64,000 nt of DNA, taken from the NCBI GenBank assembly GCA_025991245.1, contig BQMJ01000077.1:1-64000 (forward strand). The letters run 5' to 3'. This DNA comes from Galdieria partita (taxonomy: Eukaryota; Rhodophyta; Bangiophyceae; Galdieriales; Galdieriaceae). Position 1 is the stretch's first letter. Each line of letters opens with the position of its first letter. Made by a program: the position numbers and the translations under genes. Positions 12,949-24,278 of this stretch are shown piece after piece. The notes beneath the pieces were generated by a model. It searched no databases. It was not told where the DNA came from and was given only the letters and a program-made list of their open reading frames with translations.

Positions 12949-13425
12949 ATGATAAGTATCGTTGCAAGAACCTTGCCTTGTTTGTCTCTTGCAACAACAA
13001 TAAAAAACACAGACACTCAGCCCGTCACTCTCTTTGAACCGAGCAAAGTTTCAAACAGTCTATGTTTCACAAAATTCAACAATCTACCAGGGAAAATTCT
13101 AGAAACACTAGAGCACTCCAAAGTTAGAGAAACATACCCAAATTGTGAAGGGTGGCTTTCCAAGACAAAGAATTGCCTACACTGGTTAAACCAACATAGA
13201 GAAGCAAACGGGGAAGAAAGTAGCAATTCAGAAACTTTTCGACTATACCCAGAATACTTGAACACGCTATGTAGTACCACGACTCTCTATTTTCCTCAGA
13301 GTTTCTCTGATAAACAACACAGACGGATCTACAACAGTTCTATTAAAACCCCACTCTCACGAAAACTTTCAAACTTGGCTATTCTCCATATTCTAAAAAG
13401 CAACGCCAAAACTCAAAGTTGTTAA
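12949..13425 (+). CDS. Doubtful 158-aa open frame
   Basis: A 158-codon frame rich in Ser, Thr, Asn and Leu with no recognisable motif, transmembrane segment or repeat. The opposite strand of the same stretch (13,017-13,280) is also open, which weakens both as genes. It lies 300 bp upstream of the first NTPase gene in the part of the region that is missing from the inverted copy at 31-35.7 kb. The rest of 12,140-13,660 contains nothing I can name. Confidence 0.2.
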   Translation: MISIVARTLPCLSLATTIKNTDTQPVTLFEPSKVSNSLCFTKFNNLPGKILETLEHSKVRETYPNCEGWLSKTKNCLHWLNQHREANGEESSNSETFRLYPEYLNTLCSTTTLYFPQSFSDKQHRRIYNSSIKTPLSRKLSNLAILHILKSNAKTQSC

Positions 13426-13664
13426 AAAATCTGTTGTACAATTTGGAAACATATAAACTGGTCAAGCACTCAAACATTCATAAAGCTTTATATAATTCCC
13501 AGTCAACTAGCTCATATAGTGCCACTTTGGTGATTTCTTCAAGTAGGTCAACAGAAGGTTGAAAGCTGCCATCATCTCTCCGTAAACTCAAACATATTTA
13601 GTTAAACTTTGTGAAACTTGTAGGGTTTTCTTTGTTTGCAAACAACAAGTCAGTTGGCTCACAC

Positions 13665-13673
13665 TATATAAAT
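13665..13673 (+). promoter_or_regulatory. TATA-like box upstream of the first NTPase gene
   Basis: TATATAAAT lies about 60-70 bp upstream of the chosen ATG at 13,733, a plausible spacing for a core promoter with a short leader. Such a word is expected by chance in AT-rich DNA, so this rests only on position. Confidence 0.35.
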
Positions 13674-13732
13674 CCATCGCCATGATTGATTGGCTCTAAA
13701 GCAGTCGTCCATTGTTATTTTGAGATGGTTGG

Positions 13733-16140
13733 ATGGTTGCAATGCTTATTGGTTGCTTTGCTTTTTCGTTTCATTCTACATGTCTTTCCCCAGCCAATGT
13801 TCAGTATCCATTCCAAACTAAGGTGTTTTGTGGAACCAAAGAGTGTCATTTATGGAGTAGAAGTTTTACAAAACCGTTGTCTTGTTTTGACAAGAAACGT
13901 CCCGGTTTTGGTTGTCGAAGAGTTATTCTTGCTTCAGTCATAAATGGTCGTGGCAGAGATAATAAAAGACATATTGACTTTAGAGAGATATTTGTACAAG
14001 ACGATTTTAAAATTGACGAAAAGTTTAGCAATATGTGGTTGACAAACCTACCTGATCTTCCACAAGAGTGTTTGTTCAAAACTGTCGCGTCAGTTATTGG
14101 AGAGAAGGTACAAGTAGGAGGTAAAGTTTTCAAAGTTGGAGAAGATACTTTTGAAGAAATAGCACCGTTGCTTGTTCCCAAGCAGTTTCCCAAAGATTTC
14201 CCAGTTCAACCAAGTCCTGATGGGATCTCCAGAGTCTTTCTCAGACAAGAGTTTATCAAGAGGTGGAATGGACACATTGAAAGTCTTGGTGGAAGAGCTC
14301 CCGACCTCCCACCCCAACAGATCATAGTTTCTGCAGCAAGTGGTCTAGGAAAGAGTGTAGATCTCTACTTGGCCGCTGTTTTCTCACGGTATTGCAGGAT
14401 TCCACTGCAGTATATTGGAAACGCAGAGGCCTGGTTAGGGGACGATAGGGTGATAACTGAAGTGGTACCTCTTTACTTGAAAATGCTGCTATTCATGAAT
14501 TCCTCCATTCTAGACGAGTTGAGGAGTTTTCAGTCACGGGACTACGAGGTTTTGAACGGCGCTCCTCTTAAGCATGTGATATATTTTTGTATCAAAAGCA
14601 AAGATTTGAATCTAGCTTTCGCTATTCGTCGCTTTATGATGCTGCTTGCACCGCGCAATATGTTGATTGTAGATGATCATAATGCGTTGTGGAGCGAGTA
14701 TGGCAATAAAACAAACACGTGGCCAAATTTCTTTCGCCTTTATACCAAATTGGCAATGATGAATACAGTAAGTAATGGCTTTTTCTTTTTTTATAATGAC
14801 TTTTTCATTTACTTGAGTAGCCTTATTGTGGAGTTCTTATTGCAGGTTCACAGCATCATCAATTTGAAGATAATTTGCCTAGTGGTTCTGGAAATATCAA
14901 ACACTATTTGGAGCCTCTAAGTTTCAAAGAGTTTGACTTGTGGCAAGATTTACCTGATTATCCACCCATTCTTCGTCAACATTCAGACGAAATGGTCGAA
15001 CTTACTGGGTTGGTGCCTAGAATGATAGCCAAAATGGTAACTCTGGCCAAAGATCTCCCTGATGCTAGTTTTGAGTATTTACAGGCTGAACTCACCTCGT
15101 ATTTATATTCTGAAATGACAAGAAGCCACAATGACTATCTTGATGGACTTAGGTCTGAAAGAGAAAAGAGGGCATTCGATTCTATGCTTTATAAGCTATT
15201 CATGGATAGGAGTAAACCCAATATTACGGTTGCAGACGGAGCATATCGAGACCTAGGTTTATTAGTTGTAGTGAGCCGCATCTACTTACGCTTTTATAAC
15301 AGCGTTGCACGTGACATCTTGTTATCCTCTTTCCTTGAAAGATATGCTTCTGAGAATTACTTGGCTGAATTGTTTAAACGTTATCGAAGTGATCCGGGCA
15401 CAAGAGGGCAAACTTTTGAAAAATTATTCTTTTTGTGGTTCATCAATAGAACAGAAGAAGTGACTATCCGTTCCGATAGCAAACCCTATAGGATTTTGAG
15501 TTTATCTTGTAATAGTTGGGTTCGGTTGATTAGAGATGAATTTGATCCTCCCATGAAGAAGTTTACTCATTCCTGTTGGATATTACTGGAAGAACGACAT
15601 CCTCGATTTGACTATATTTTTGTGGATATTGTGAATTCTCAATGGCATATATATTTTTTTCAAGTATCTATATCTGCATTTTATAGCCATAATCGTGACT
15701 CTGCTGCTATCGGAAACTCCTTTTTGCCATCTTCTTTGAAGAAAGACGTATGGAATACTTCGGAATCGGCCAACTTATCCACTAGTAGGTCAAAGAGCAA
15801 ACAAGGATCAATGTCAAGTTCCCAAAGTGGCCAAAAACGTAATAAGAAGAGGAGACGAGTGAGAGTAACAGATAAGCCTCAGTTACTAAACTTAATCGGT
15901 TTGATTTTCAATGAAGAGTTTACTATCACGTTAGAGGAAGATGATTCTGGAAGGATTGTGGATTTTTGTTTATTGGATTCCAAAGGTATTGATTGGCGAC
16001 ACTGCATAAGTATTGTCTATGTTACTCCATTACCATTTAAGGAGGCCAAAGGTAATTTATCAGTACCAAGCTATATTGAGTTTCTTTGTAGTGAAGGCTT
16101 TTCTGAAAGATTTCGAGTTTTACTGGAAAAAGAAAAATGA
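13733..16140 (+). CDS. P-loop NTPase with nuclease-fold C-terminus (RHS/Crinkler-like), member M1
   Basis: Two exons, 13,733-14,767 and 14,854-16,140, give a protein of about 773 residues. The intron starts GTAAGT. Keeping the frame requires the AG at 14,852-14,853 rather than the CAG eight bases earlier. The N-terminus is hydrophobic and could be a targeting signal. A P-loop AASGLGKS lies at residues 201-208 and a Walker B-like LIVDDHN at 311-317. The C-terminal part has RGQTFEKLF, then an Asp-bearing segment FDYIFVD followed by YFFQVSIS. That order matches the restriction-endonuclease-like region of RHS and Crinkler proteins, as known for those families. A Ser/Lys/Arg-rich linker (GQKRNKKRRRVR) could act as a nuclear signal. 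The 3' end is duplicated, decayed, at 32.8-33.3 kb. The function here is unknown; nuclease activity is inference. Confidence 0.65.
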
Positions 16141-17580
16141 TGCTTGACTATCCTTTGATGGAAGCAGAGTTGTTTTGAGCTTTACGATTGACAAAGACTA
16201 TGACAAATAATACTTTTTGAATGTTTTTTGTCTTGACTGGCAAGCTAATGATGAACAATTGTGGAGGCGAAAACTCTGAGATGGATGATTGGTTTGCAAT
16301 AATAGATGATGTACATATCCTAAACAAAGTCATTTTTAGCTAGCACTTGGGATGGAAATCAACTCAACCTCAATTTCAAATAAACAGCTTTGAAGAGCTT
16401 CTTTATTTGGTATCTCCAGTTGTATAGAATCACATTGTTTCAAACTTCAAGACATGTTTTTCAGTCAAACGATCATTCAGAAAGTATTCAGGAAGCTCTT
16501 AAAGTCTGTCAGATGAACGAATCTTTGTTACTGAAATTGTTGGAGGAGAAATCATCAATCACAAAGAGAACCAATCACCTATTAGCAACGACACATAAGT
16601 TGTCATTTTGAAGGCAAATATGCTGATAAAAGACAACTAATCAGCTTTTAAATCAGTTTATGTACAGATCAAGTGTTTCATAATCCATAGAGTGTAATTG
16701 AATCTCAAAGAAATGGAGGATCAATTATTGACTCTATCTACTTGTCAATTCTGTATAGGAGAGCTCTCAATGACATCGTATCATTAGAACTTAATAAGTA
16801 CCCGTGCAGACAACTTTCCGTGAGTTGACCTTGACAAACACAGCAATCCAACAACAGTCAACAACACATACTCAATCTCCTTTACTCTCTATACACTCAA
16901 GAAGTCTGGAAAAGTTCAAAAATGGCACACTCCAAATATCAACAATCAACCGTCAAAATTTCTGGGAAGACTAAGAGCACTTGAATAGTAGAGAAACCAA
17001 TTGAGTTGTCAAGTGTTTCTTCCAATCTTGTCTGCTCTAGTGAAACCGTCATAAAGTACAAGAATAAAAGAAAAGCAACAACTCAATGAGATATTTTCAA
17101 AATATGCTATCAGACTACTTGAACAAGACGTGAAACAAGTTAAAGTTGGAATTTAGCGATGTTGCATTGTCATATTATTTTATTGGCCCTGCAGCCTGAA
17201 GAGAAGTTTCCTAGAGTTTACGAGAACAATCGAACTGTTTACACTTGCTACAAATGTATTTTGACATCGCATCAACCAAACGAAACAGCAATCGAGTTGT
17301 CAATGAAGTTTACAGCTTATGGTTGCCTTGTTGGGAGAATGAATTGTAAACCAATGTTCTATCAAATAGATTTGTATTTTTCAACTCCTCCATCAATGCG
17401 AATCCAGAAGAACTCTTCCTTTCTTCCCCTCTTTTTAGTAGTATCTCTAATCTTTTCATTCCAATGCTTCAAACTGAAGCTATCATTATGATGAATGGGG
17501 TAGAAGTTATAGTGCTCAGTGTATAACAAAAAACTAGGCAACGTTTGTTCTTAAAAGCTACATTTCAACATGAAATTTGT
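16141..17580 (+). pseudogene. Decayed multi-exon gene of unknown family, copy A
   Basis: Directly after M1 comes a stretch whose inverted copy is 31,420-32,820. Comparing the two copies reveals shared peptide-like segments: QLYR-x-TL-x-QT-x-RHV and SESIQEAL near 16,420-16,500, MEDQLLTL near 16,712, and a helical segment near 17,100-17,270. Each segment is open in at least one copy but not collinearly in both, and the joins between them look intronic. This suggests one lost host gene encoding a mainly helical protein. I recognise no family. The frames at 16,390-16,611 and 17,159-17,491 are parts of it, not separate genes. Confidence 0.45.
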
Positions 17581-17709
17581 TCCATCATTGTTTGGAAATA
17601 TAAATAACAAAGAAGTTCGTTCTATAGAAATAGTTGTGAAGAAGAGAAACTATTTTCATTTTTTCTCGGAAAATTCGCGTTGGCATTCTTCTGACTCGAT
17701 TTCAACACT

Positions 17710-19823
17710 ATGTCGAGTGTTTTCCAACGAGAAGATATGTATGACAGTGTTGTAGTATATAGAGAGCAAGACGTGGTCTTAACAACTGGACAGTTGTACG
17801 GGTTGCAGGTTCGCTGGGAAGTCGATCGTTCTTTTAAACCTGTTATGCCTTTCGCCCCACATCTCTTTGGAAGTGGAAAGACACGTTTCGTAAAAAGTTA
17901 TTTAGAACTCTTGAAGAGCATGGGTGAAAGAGCACTAATAGGACCTGAGAACATAAGTGATTGTGAAAAAGACCACAGGAGATCCTTTCTGGACAAGTTA
18001 CATGAAACAATTCTACTTTATGTGGACTTGACAGACTTAGAACCCACTGACCCGAAAGAAAAAAGTCTGGAGTGGGCTGTTCATTATTTGTTGTTCAAGT
18101 CTGCCTGTCTGAAATCGGGTCAAGGACAACCAGATCCTGACGAGTGTTACAACGTCCTGCAACTTAGGACTGCCGTGTTAGTGAAGAGAATCCGTGAAGT
18201 GTTAAACATGCATACTGATCAGTTTCTTCTTGTTGCTTTTGATGAAATTGGTGTTCTAGATGAGAGTTACGGCGACTTTGATTTCGAAACGACCCAGGAT
18301 GGTAAAGTTTTTCCATACAACTACTTTTTTGGGTTTATTTCGGGACTCTGTAAGCAGTGCAAAATGTATTCTTTATTGTTGTTGGAAAAAGTGAAGGCTT
18401 AAGTATACATAATTACGCAATTTCAGTATCTAGGGTTGAGTTGACGTTTATTCCTCTTTCACCACTTGAAAAGCATAGCATCATTGAACATTTGGAGAAA
18501 AGTTCTTCTTTTATGTTTACTGGGAGTCCTAAAGTTTCACAAATCCTTTGTCACCAACACTTTTCAACCAGTGAACTTGCAGAATTGTTACTAGAACTTA
18601 CTGGTGGTGTTCCTGGTTTACTTGTGAAAGCAATCAACTACCTTTTGCATTGTAAATTATCACAAGACTACTTGTTATTATCTAAAGAAAGCTTTTGGAT
18701 GATAATGAATGATTCCATAGCAACAAATTATTGTGTTGATCCATTGTTGCCTCGTTTGAGTAGTCTTAGTGAGACGCGTCAACGTTTGTTAAAAATGCTT
18801 ACTTTGTTGGCATTATATCATATTCGGTTTGAGTTGGGTGAACTTGTACACCTTAGCTCTACTTGTGCTGTATTTCTGTTTGATCTAGTAACAGATATGT
18901 GCTTTTATCGTCGGTTGATTGTAGATGAAAACCATCAAGAACTTTATGAAGTGTTGATTCCCAAGTTACTGATTGGATATATTGAGCAACGTGTAAAGAA
19001 TGATAGGTTGGAATGGTTACTATTACAAACCCTCAAGTCACAGCCTGTGGAATTCTTTTATGAATCAAAATGTCGAGTTTTCGAAGGTCTCGTTGCCACA
19101 ATGTTTTATTTGCAGTTTTGTTATCACCCGACAGACAGTTTGATGTTTTCTACTCTTGGTCAGTTGTCTCCTGTTTGGAAAGAGATGAATGTAAAGTTTT
19201 CCTCTGAATCTACTGCTTACTATATGAAATCTATACATTATACTAGATCTACATCAGAAGTAGAGAGAGATACATTCGGTATCAATGACTGGAAAAAAAT
19301 TGTGGAAGAAATGTTAGAATTCGAAAAGATATATATTCCCTTTGAGCCAACATCTCGTAGTCCAGATATATTATTCAAGTTGCATGGAAGAACGAGCGAA
19401 CAGAATTTGATTGTGGGTATTGCCTGTAACGGACGATGGAGTTTTAATGGTATTAGATGGAATGAAATAGTGGATGAAGCTTGCAAGTTTTTGCAACCAG
19501 TTCATGATCAAGTCGTGACTGTTCATCCTACATTGCATTGCATGTTGGTCATCATGAGTACTAAGCTATCGACTAGTGTTGCAACTGACTTGAATCATTC
19601 TAGTCATTGTTATTCCTTTGGCGATAGAATAGCAGGAGATTTCTGGATTCCTCGTAATTGTGAATTGATCATTCTTTCTGAATCAGATGTAGAAAACTTT
19701 ATTGGTAAAGATATTTTGTCGAGTTTAAGGAGTGCTTTCAAGTCTACGGATAATCCACATTCGAGAAGTATTGGAATTTCAACAGTGCAAGAAATGGTTT
19801 TATCTCTTTCCAAAAATATTTAG
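17710..19823 (+). pseudogene. Broken NTPase/nuclease-fold gene (RHS/Crinkler-like), member M2
   Basis: Close relative of the intact gene at 20,613-22,727 along its whole length. It carries the same N-terminal P-loop (FGSGKT), a Walker B-like stretch with FDEIGVLD, a central helical region including KCRVFEG, and the C-terminal SPDI plus VGIA segment of the nuclease-like fold. It looks broken, with about one interruption, and otherwise nearly complete, so inactivation may be recent or a sequencing artefact. It lies tail-to-tail with its relative across a 790-bp spacer. A copy of its 5' end occurs inverted at 31,104-31,275. Confidence 0.65.
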
Positions 19824-20083
19824 AAATAGCATCTTATTGCTGTTTGGATCCATATTGGTTTGTTCATTTGAGAAGTATTCGAAGGGTTCAATTGGTTTGT
19901 AAAGAAAGTCAATTTTCCTAATTTTCCATTATTTTTGTACTATTTTATCGTACTTTGTCGAATAATTCTGAAACGAGTTTAGTAGTGCAACTGTACAATT
20001 TCATTGTTGTTTACATATAAACTCGTTATGTACTGTTACAAATTCAATGTCTTTATGGTTCATGAGAAAGAACTAAGCTCTCT

Positions 20084-20595
20084 TTGTTTTTCTGTTTACC
20101 ATTTCATAAAATGTCTTCAAGATTAGATTCAACTATATCTCACTTTCAAGATGTTCTTCATGGTTTTATGAGTCCAATAAAGGAAAACTCAGAAAGTGAC
20201 GACAAGTTCATTCTAGAGTTGTCAACTAGACTTTCTTGTTCTTTACACGAACTGTATATACCAGTAAAACTGAGTTTCATAAGATTATATGAACAAACTC
20301 AGTATGGTCGCTGGTACCCTATTTAAGGGTAACATGGAAAGTAACAGTATTCCAACAAGACTATGATATTCCTTTAGTAATATTGGAATAGATAGTCCAC
20401 TTATTTTTAAATATGAACCTGAAGACTCCATCGAAACCAAAAAGAGATGCAAGCAATTTTACAACTTGTGAACTTTTGACACTGTTCAGCAGCAATCATC
20501 ATCCAAGTATGGAATACAATGAGTACATTTTAAAAAAAGTTTTCAAACATATTTGGTTTACAGTTTGTCATAAAAACAACCGAATGAGTGATTGA
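20084..20595 (+). CDS. Possible small gene between the convergent NTPase genes
   Basis: Two open stretches, 20,084-20,326 (80 aa) and 20,413-20,595 (60 aa), fill most of the spacer between M2 and M3. The first is predicted helical (ISHFQDVLHGFMSPIKEN) and both have balanced composition. I could not find a splice pair that joins them convincingly, and no domain is visible. The rest of 19,824-20,612 is AT-rich and probably holds the 3' ends of both flanking genes. Confidence 0.25.
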
Positions 20596-20612
20596 ATGTA
20601 AGAATTCAAACT

Positions 20613-22727
20613 TTATTGCCAACTCAAGAAACTGTGACGTACTCTTTGAACTAGACCGAGACCAAAGTTTTTCAAAACAGGTCGATCACTCGTAGAGAAT
20701 GCTCTTTCTAGTCCATTCAATATTTCTCTGTCAATGAGCATTTCTACATCGCTTTCACAAAGAATAACAAGTTCACAATTAGGAGGAATTTCAAAAGAAT
20801 TCCCTCCAATACGCATTCCACTCGTATAACATCGACTCTGATTACCCAACTCGTTTGCAACATTGAGTGCTAACTTTGTACTAACTATAATAAGCATACA
20901 ATGATAAAATTCCAATGCTTGGGATAAAACTTGATCGTAAACAGGTTTAAGAAATTTCTTAGCTTCTTCAATAACATCTGACCAGCCGATTCCTTCCGAT
21001 TTCCAACGACCTTTACAAGCTACTCCCACCATAAGAAATTTGAATTTAACGGGAGATTGTAACTTGAACATGATATCAGGACTATAAGAATTCGCTTCCT
21101 TTGGAATATAGACTTTGTCAAAACCAAGTGCTCCGTGAATAATCTCGTTCCATTCATTACTTGCATAAGTTTTCCGTTCCTTGCTTGATTCACTCCTTGC
21201 TTCACCACGACTAACCGACATCATGTAATGAAGAGGTGAAGGTCCATTGATAGGAAGTTTCATATCTTTCCATATGGCAGATAATCTACCCAACGACTCC
21301 CTAAACTCATTTCGTACTTTGGACGAAAGTATCCAAACAAGTCGCATAGCAACAATTCCTTCAAATACTCGACATTTGGAAGCAAAGAAACAATCAACTG
21401 GCTCTATATTAAGTGACCCTAAAAGTATCCTTTCTAACAAGGACAGAGATGTTAGCTCCTCAAAGATTCCAATAAATACTTTTGGAAACAGCACTTGGAA
21501 AGTATTCATATCAATAGGATGTCGATAGAGTCCCATTTCAGTAACAGCATCAAATAAATAAGACCCCGAATTCAATCTGTCGTTTACGTTGAAAGGTATA
21601 CGATATAGTGCCATCATTAGTAGCATATCAAGCAAACTTCTTGTATCCTCATCCAAAGTTGATATACGTGTTACAAACGGCTCAGAGCAAACTGTTCTAA
21701 AACCATCCTCCTTCATACACGATAGACATTCATCTTTCAACGTAAAAGGCTGTCCTCTTGTTTGTACATAATTCAAAAGCATATTCACTGCACGAGTAAG
21801 CAAACCAGGAACTCCACCGGTAGATTCCAATAGTGCCTCTGCCAACTCATTTACTGAAAAAGAACGACTACATAGAATATCACAAACTCGAAATTGAGTC
21901 TGTACTTTGAGGTGACTTTTTTCAAGGAATTCAACGATACTGGACCAGTTTAACGGTGATAAAGAAATAAAATGTAATAACACCTTTGATACTGAAGCTG
22001 TATAATTCTTAATACTTAAACCCTTGCTTTTCCCAACAACAATAAAGAATACATTGTCTTGTTTACAGAGTCCCCGAACAATACCAAAAAAGTCGTTGTA
22101 TGGACGAACTCTACCCTCGTCATTCACTTCTAGATCAAAATATTGTCCTCTTGTATCCAACACACCAACTTCATCAAAAGCAACAAGAAGAAACTGATCA
22201 GTACGCATGTTTAACACTTCACGGATTCTCTTAACTAATACGGTAGTCCTAAGTTGCAGGACGTTGTAACACTCCACAGGACTCGGTTCTTCTTCAAACC
22301 CCGACTGCAGACAGGCAGACTTGAACAACAAATAATGAACAGCCCACTCCAGGTTGCGCCTTTCTTCAATGGGATTGATGGGTTTGAGCTCTGTCAAATC
22401 CACATAAAGCAAAACGGCTTCACGTAACTTGTCCAAAAACTCTTTCCTGGAAGGGTCTGAAGCAAAAGACGACAGGGAAGTTTCACGAAACCTCTGCACC
22501 AACTCCAAATAGCTTCGGCAAAACGTCGTTTTGCCGGAGCCAAATAAGTGGGGCGCAAATGGGACGGCTAACCTGTAATTGAGGCCAGTTGTTTCAACCT
22601 TCAGCTCCCTTCGATTGTCATGAAGCTGAAATAGGTTTCTTGTCACAAACAACACGTCATTTTCGCGGTCAACAACAATAGGCTTGAAAGTGTTGTCGGT
22701 AACCCACTTTTCACCTGAAGACGTCAT
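20613..22727 (-). CDS. P-loop NTPase with nuclease-fold C-terminus (RHS/Crinkler-like), member M3
   Basis: A single open frame of 704 residues. A P-loop HLFGSGKT sits at residues 60-67; the GSGKT core is kept but the first Gly of the Walker A pattern is His. A Walker B-like LLVAFDEVGVLD follows at about 180-191. The middle is helical with STGGVPGLL, a motif reminiscent of STAND/AAA lid regions. KCRVFEGIV near residue 470, then YIPKE, SPDI and VGVACKGRW nearer the C-terminus, have the order of a PD-(D/E)xK-type fold, with Ala where an acidic residue is usual. This is family knowledge from RHS/Crinkler proteins. It is convergent with the broken M2. Catalytic activity is uncertain because of the altered residue. 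Confidence 0.68.
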   Translation of the reverse strand: MTSSGEKWVTDNTFKPIVVDRENDVLFVTRNLFQLHDNRRELKVETTGLNYRLAVPFAPHLFGSGKTTFCRSYLELVQRFRETSLSSFASDPSRKEFLDKLREAVLLYVDLTELKPINPIEERRNLEWAVHYLLFKSACLQSGFEEEPSPVECYNVLQLRTTVLVKRIREVLNMRTDQFLLVAFDEVGVLDTRGQYFDLEVNDEGRVRPYNDFFGIVRGLCKQDNVFFIVVGKSKGLSIKNYTASVSKVLLHFISLSPLNWSSIVEFLEKSHLKVQTQFRVCDILCSRSFSVNELAEALLESTGGVPGLLTRAVNMLLNYVQTRGQPFTLKDECLSCMKEDGFRTVCSEPFVTRISTLDEDTRSLLDMLLMMALYRIPFNVNDRLNSGSYLFDAVTEMGLYRHPIDMNTFQVLFPKVFIGIFEELTSLSLLERILLGSLNIEPVDCFFASKCRVFEGIVAMRLVWILSSKVRNEFRESLGRLSAIWKDMKLPINGPSPLHYMMSVSRGEARSESSKERKTYASNEWNEIIHGALGFDKVYIPKEANSYSPDIMFKLQSPVKFKFLMVGVACKGRWKSEGIGWSDVIEEAKKFLKPVYDQVLSQALEFYHCMLIIVSTKLALNVANELGNQSRCYTSGMRIGGNSFEIPPNCELVILCESDVEMLIDREILNGLERAFSTSDRPVLKNFGLGLVQRVRHSFLSWQ

Positions 22728-23384
22728 CGCCGCCCCAAAATAAAATTTGTAAAATGAGTAGTGAATTCATTGGGTTGCTTTCGTTTGTTAGCACAAAAAG
22801 TATTCAGAATAGACTCAAATAGAACATAAGATTGTCTTTATGGAGGATAATCGTTACAAAACATTTTCTGTGTTTGGGCATGGATAGCAATATTGAAAGA
22901 TTGAAAGGCATTCATACTAGAAGGATCAAATATTCCCTTGTCAACTGAAAGTCCGCAAGTTGTAAGATCTGATTGCTTTTTACGCATCTTGTGTTTGCGA
23001 CATCAAAGGTTTCGCTAGTGTGGAATCACCAACTTTGCCTTACGCATCCCGAATGCGTGGGAGTGGAAAGCACGATTGGCCAACACCTCCAAACGTTTAC
23101 AACTTTTGAAAATGAGTTGGCCTGTCTGAGATTGGAATAGGAGAGAAAATAGGAAAATTTCTCTAGATGCTCAACTAAGCGAGACTTTATATATATAGTG
23201 TTCAATTCTCTCCAAGCTACTCACGGGTGTCGCTTTCAGACTACACGTTTAGAATGGATGGGCAATGAAGCACTTGATAGATTTCCAATAGCCCTGGATT
23301 TCCTCAGGTTTTCACTTTATTTTTCCAGTTGATTGGCTTCAAAGATATTAAAAGTCCTAAAGAAACTTTATTTGTATTTGTTTA

Positions 23385-23681
23385 TTGACGAAATTTGGAA
23401 CATTGAAACTGAGAAAGTTTTCGATGTTTCGAGATTGGATAAAGCCTGACAAAGTCACCCGAATGTCTACTGTTTGTCGTTCCTTTTTAGGAGTTTTATT
23501 AAGCTTTTTAGCTGTGCCTTTACCTTTTATTTCCGCAAAGAGATCGGATTGTATAATGATTAGACAAGAAGATGTTATATCCTTGCAAACAATGTTCAGT
23601 TTTCTTTATTTGGATCTCTTTTCAGAAGAAACTGTAAAGTATTTGATGCCAATATGGAGTACAATAAATAGTCAGTTTTAA
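23385..23681 (+). CDS. Open segment possibly related to the NTPase family
   Basis: A 98-codon frame lying 0.6 kb upstream of M4. It has one hydrophobic stretch (FLGVLLSFLAVPLPF). Its end (EETVKYLMPIWS) resembles the segment of M3 that precedes the nuclease-like region (ESLGRLSAIWK). It may belong to the M4 locus or be a separate fragment; I do not join them. The sequence from 22,728 to 23,384, upstream of M3, holds no gene I can support. 23,682-24,270 has one further short protein-like stretch near 23,700-23,890 and is otherwise uninformative. Confidence 0.3.
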   Translation: MTKFGTLKLRKFSMFRDWIKPDKVTRMSTVCRSFLGVLLSFLAVPLPFISAKRSDCIMIRQEDVISLQTMFSFLYLDLFSEETVKYLMPIWSTINSQF

Positions 23682-24278
23682 AACTACTTTTCCTAGTCAT
23701 CGTGAAGAACACCATTGGTTCTTCAAACAATTGTATGACTGTGCAGTGGTATTCGTTATTATATTATTGATTGATAGATGTGAAAAAAATTGGAATAGTT
23801 TTTGTGATATTTCAGAGGATGAAATAAAAAAGGAAAGTGGAGAAAATGATTTCAAATCGTTCTCTGACAGTGAGTCTCTCTCTCTCGTATGATAAAAGAA
23901 TTAAGTATTTCTGTTTCTTCTATGCTTTTTTGCAATTATTTTAGAATTTTGTATTCCAACGAGAGAGACTATGTTTGATACTTTTGAGTCATTCTAAATA
24001 ATGTTCTGGGCATTGAGGAACATTTTGATTTTTGCTATCTGAACTGTTCGAGCCATGAACAAGACAAAGACGGACAAACAATTCTTAGCCAAGCTGGAGA
24101 AACATTGTTCAAGTTGGTCTGTCGAAAGACTGTTTTGAAGGACATCAAAAGTTACCATCGAAAATTCACTCCTATTCGTTTTATTTGAATTTCGTTTTCG
24201 TCGACAAGTGGTAGTCTCAAATTTGCGAATATATTTACTCTTTATGTTTGAAGGTGTTTCTGTTCCAAACTAGGAGAA

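Noticed and set aside
13017-13280. 87-codon minus-strand frame as a gene
   Set aside because: It lies wholly opposite another doubtful frame and has no motif; mirror-open frames are common in this composition.
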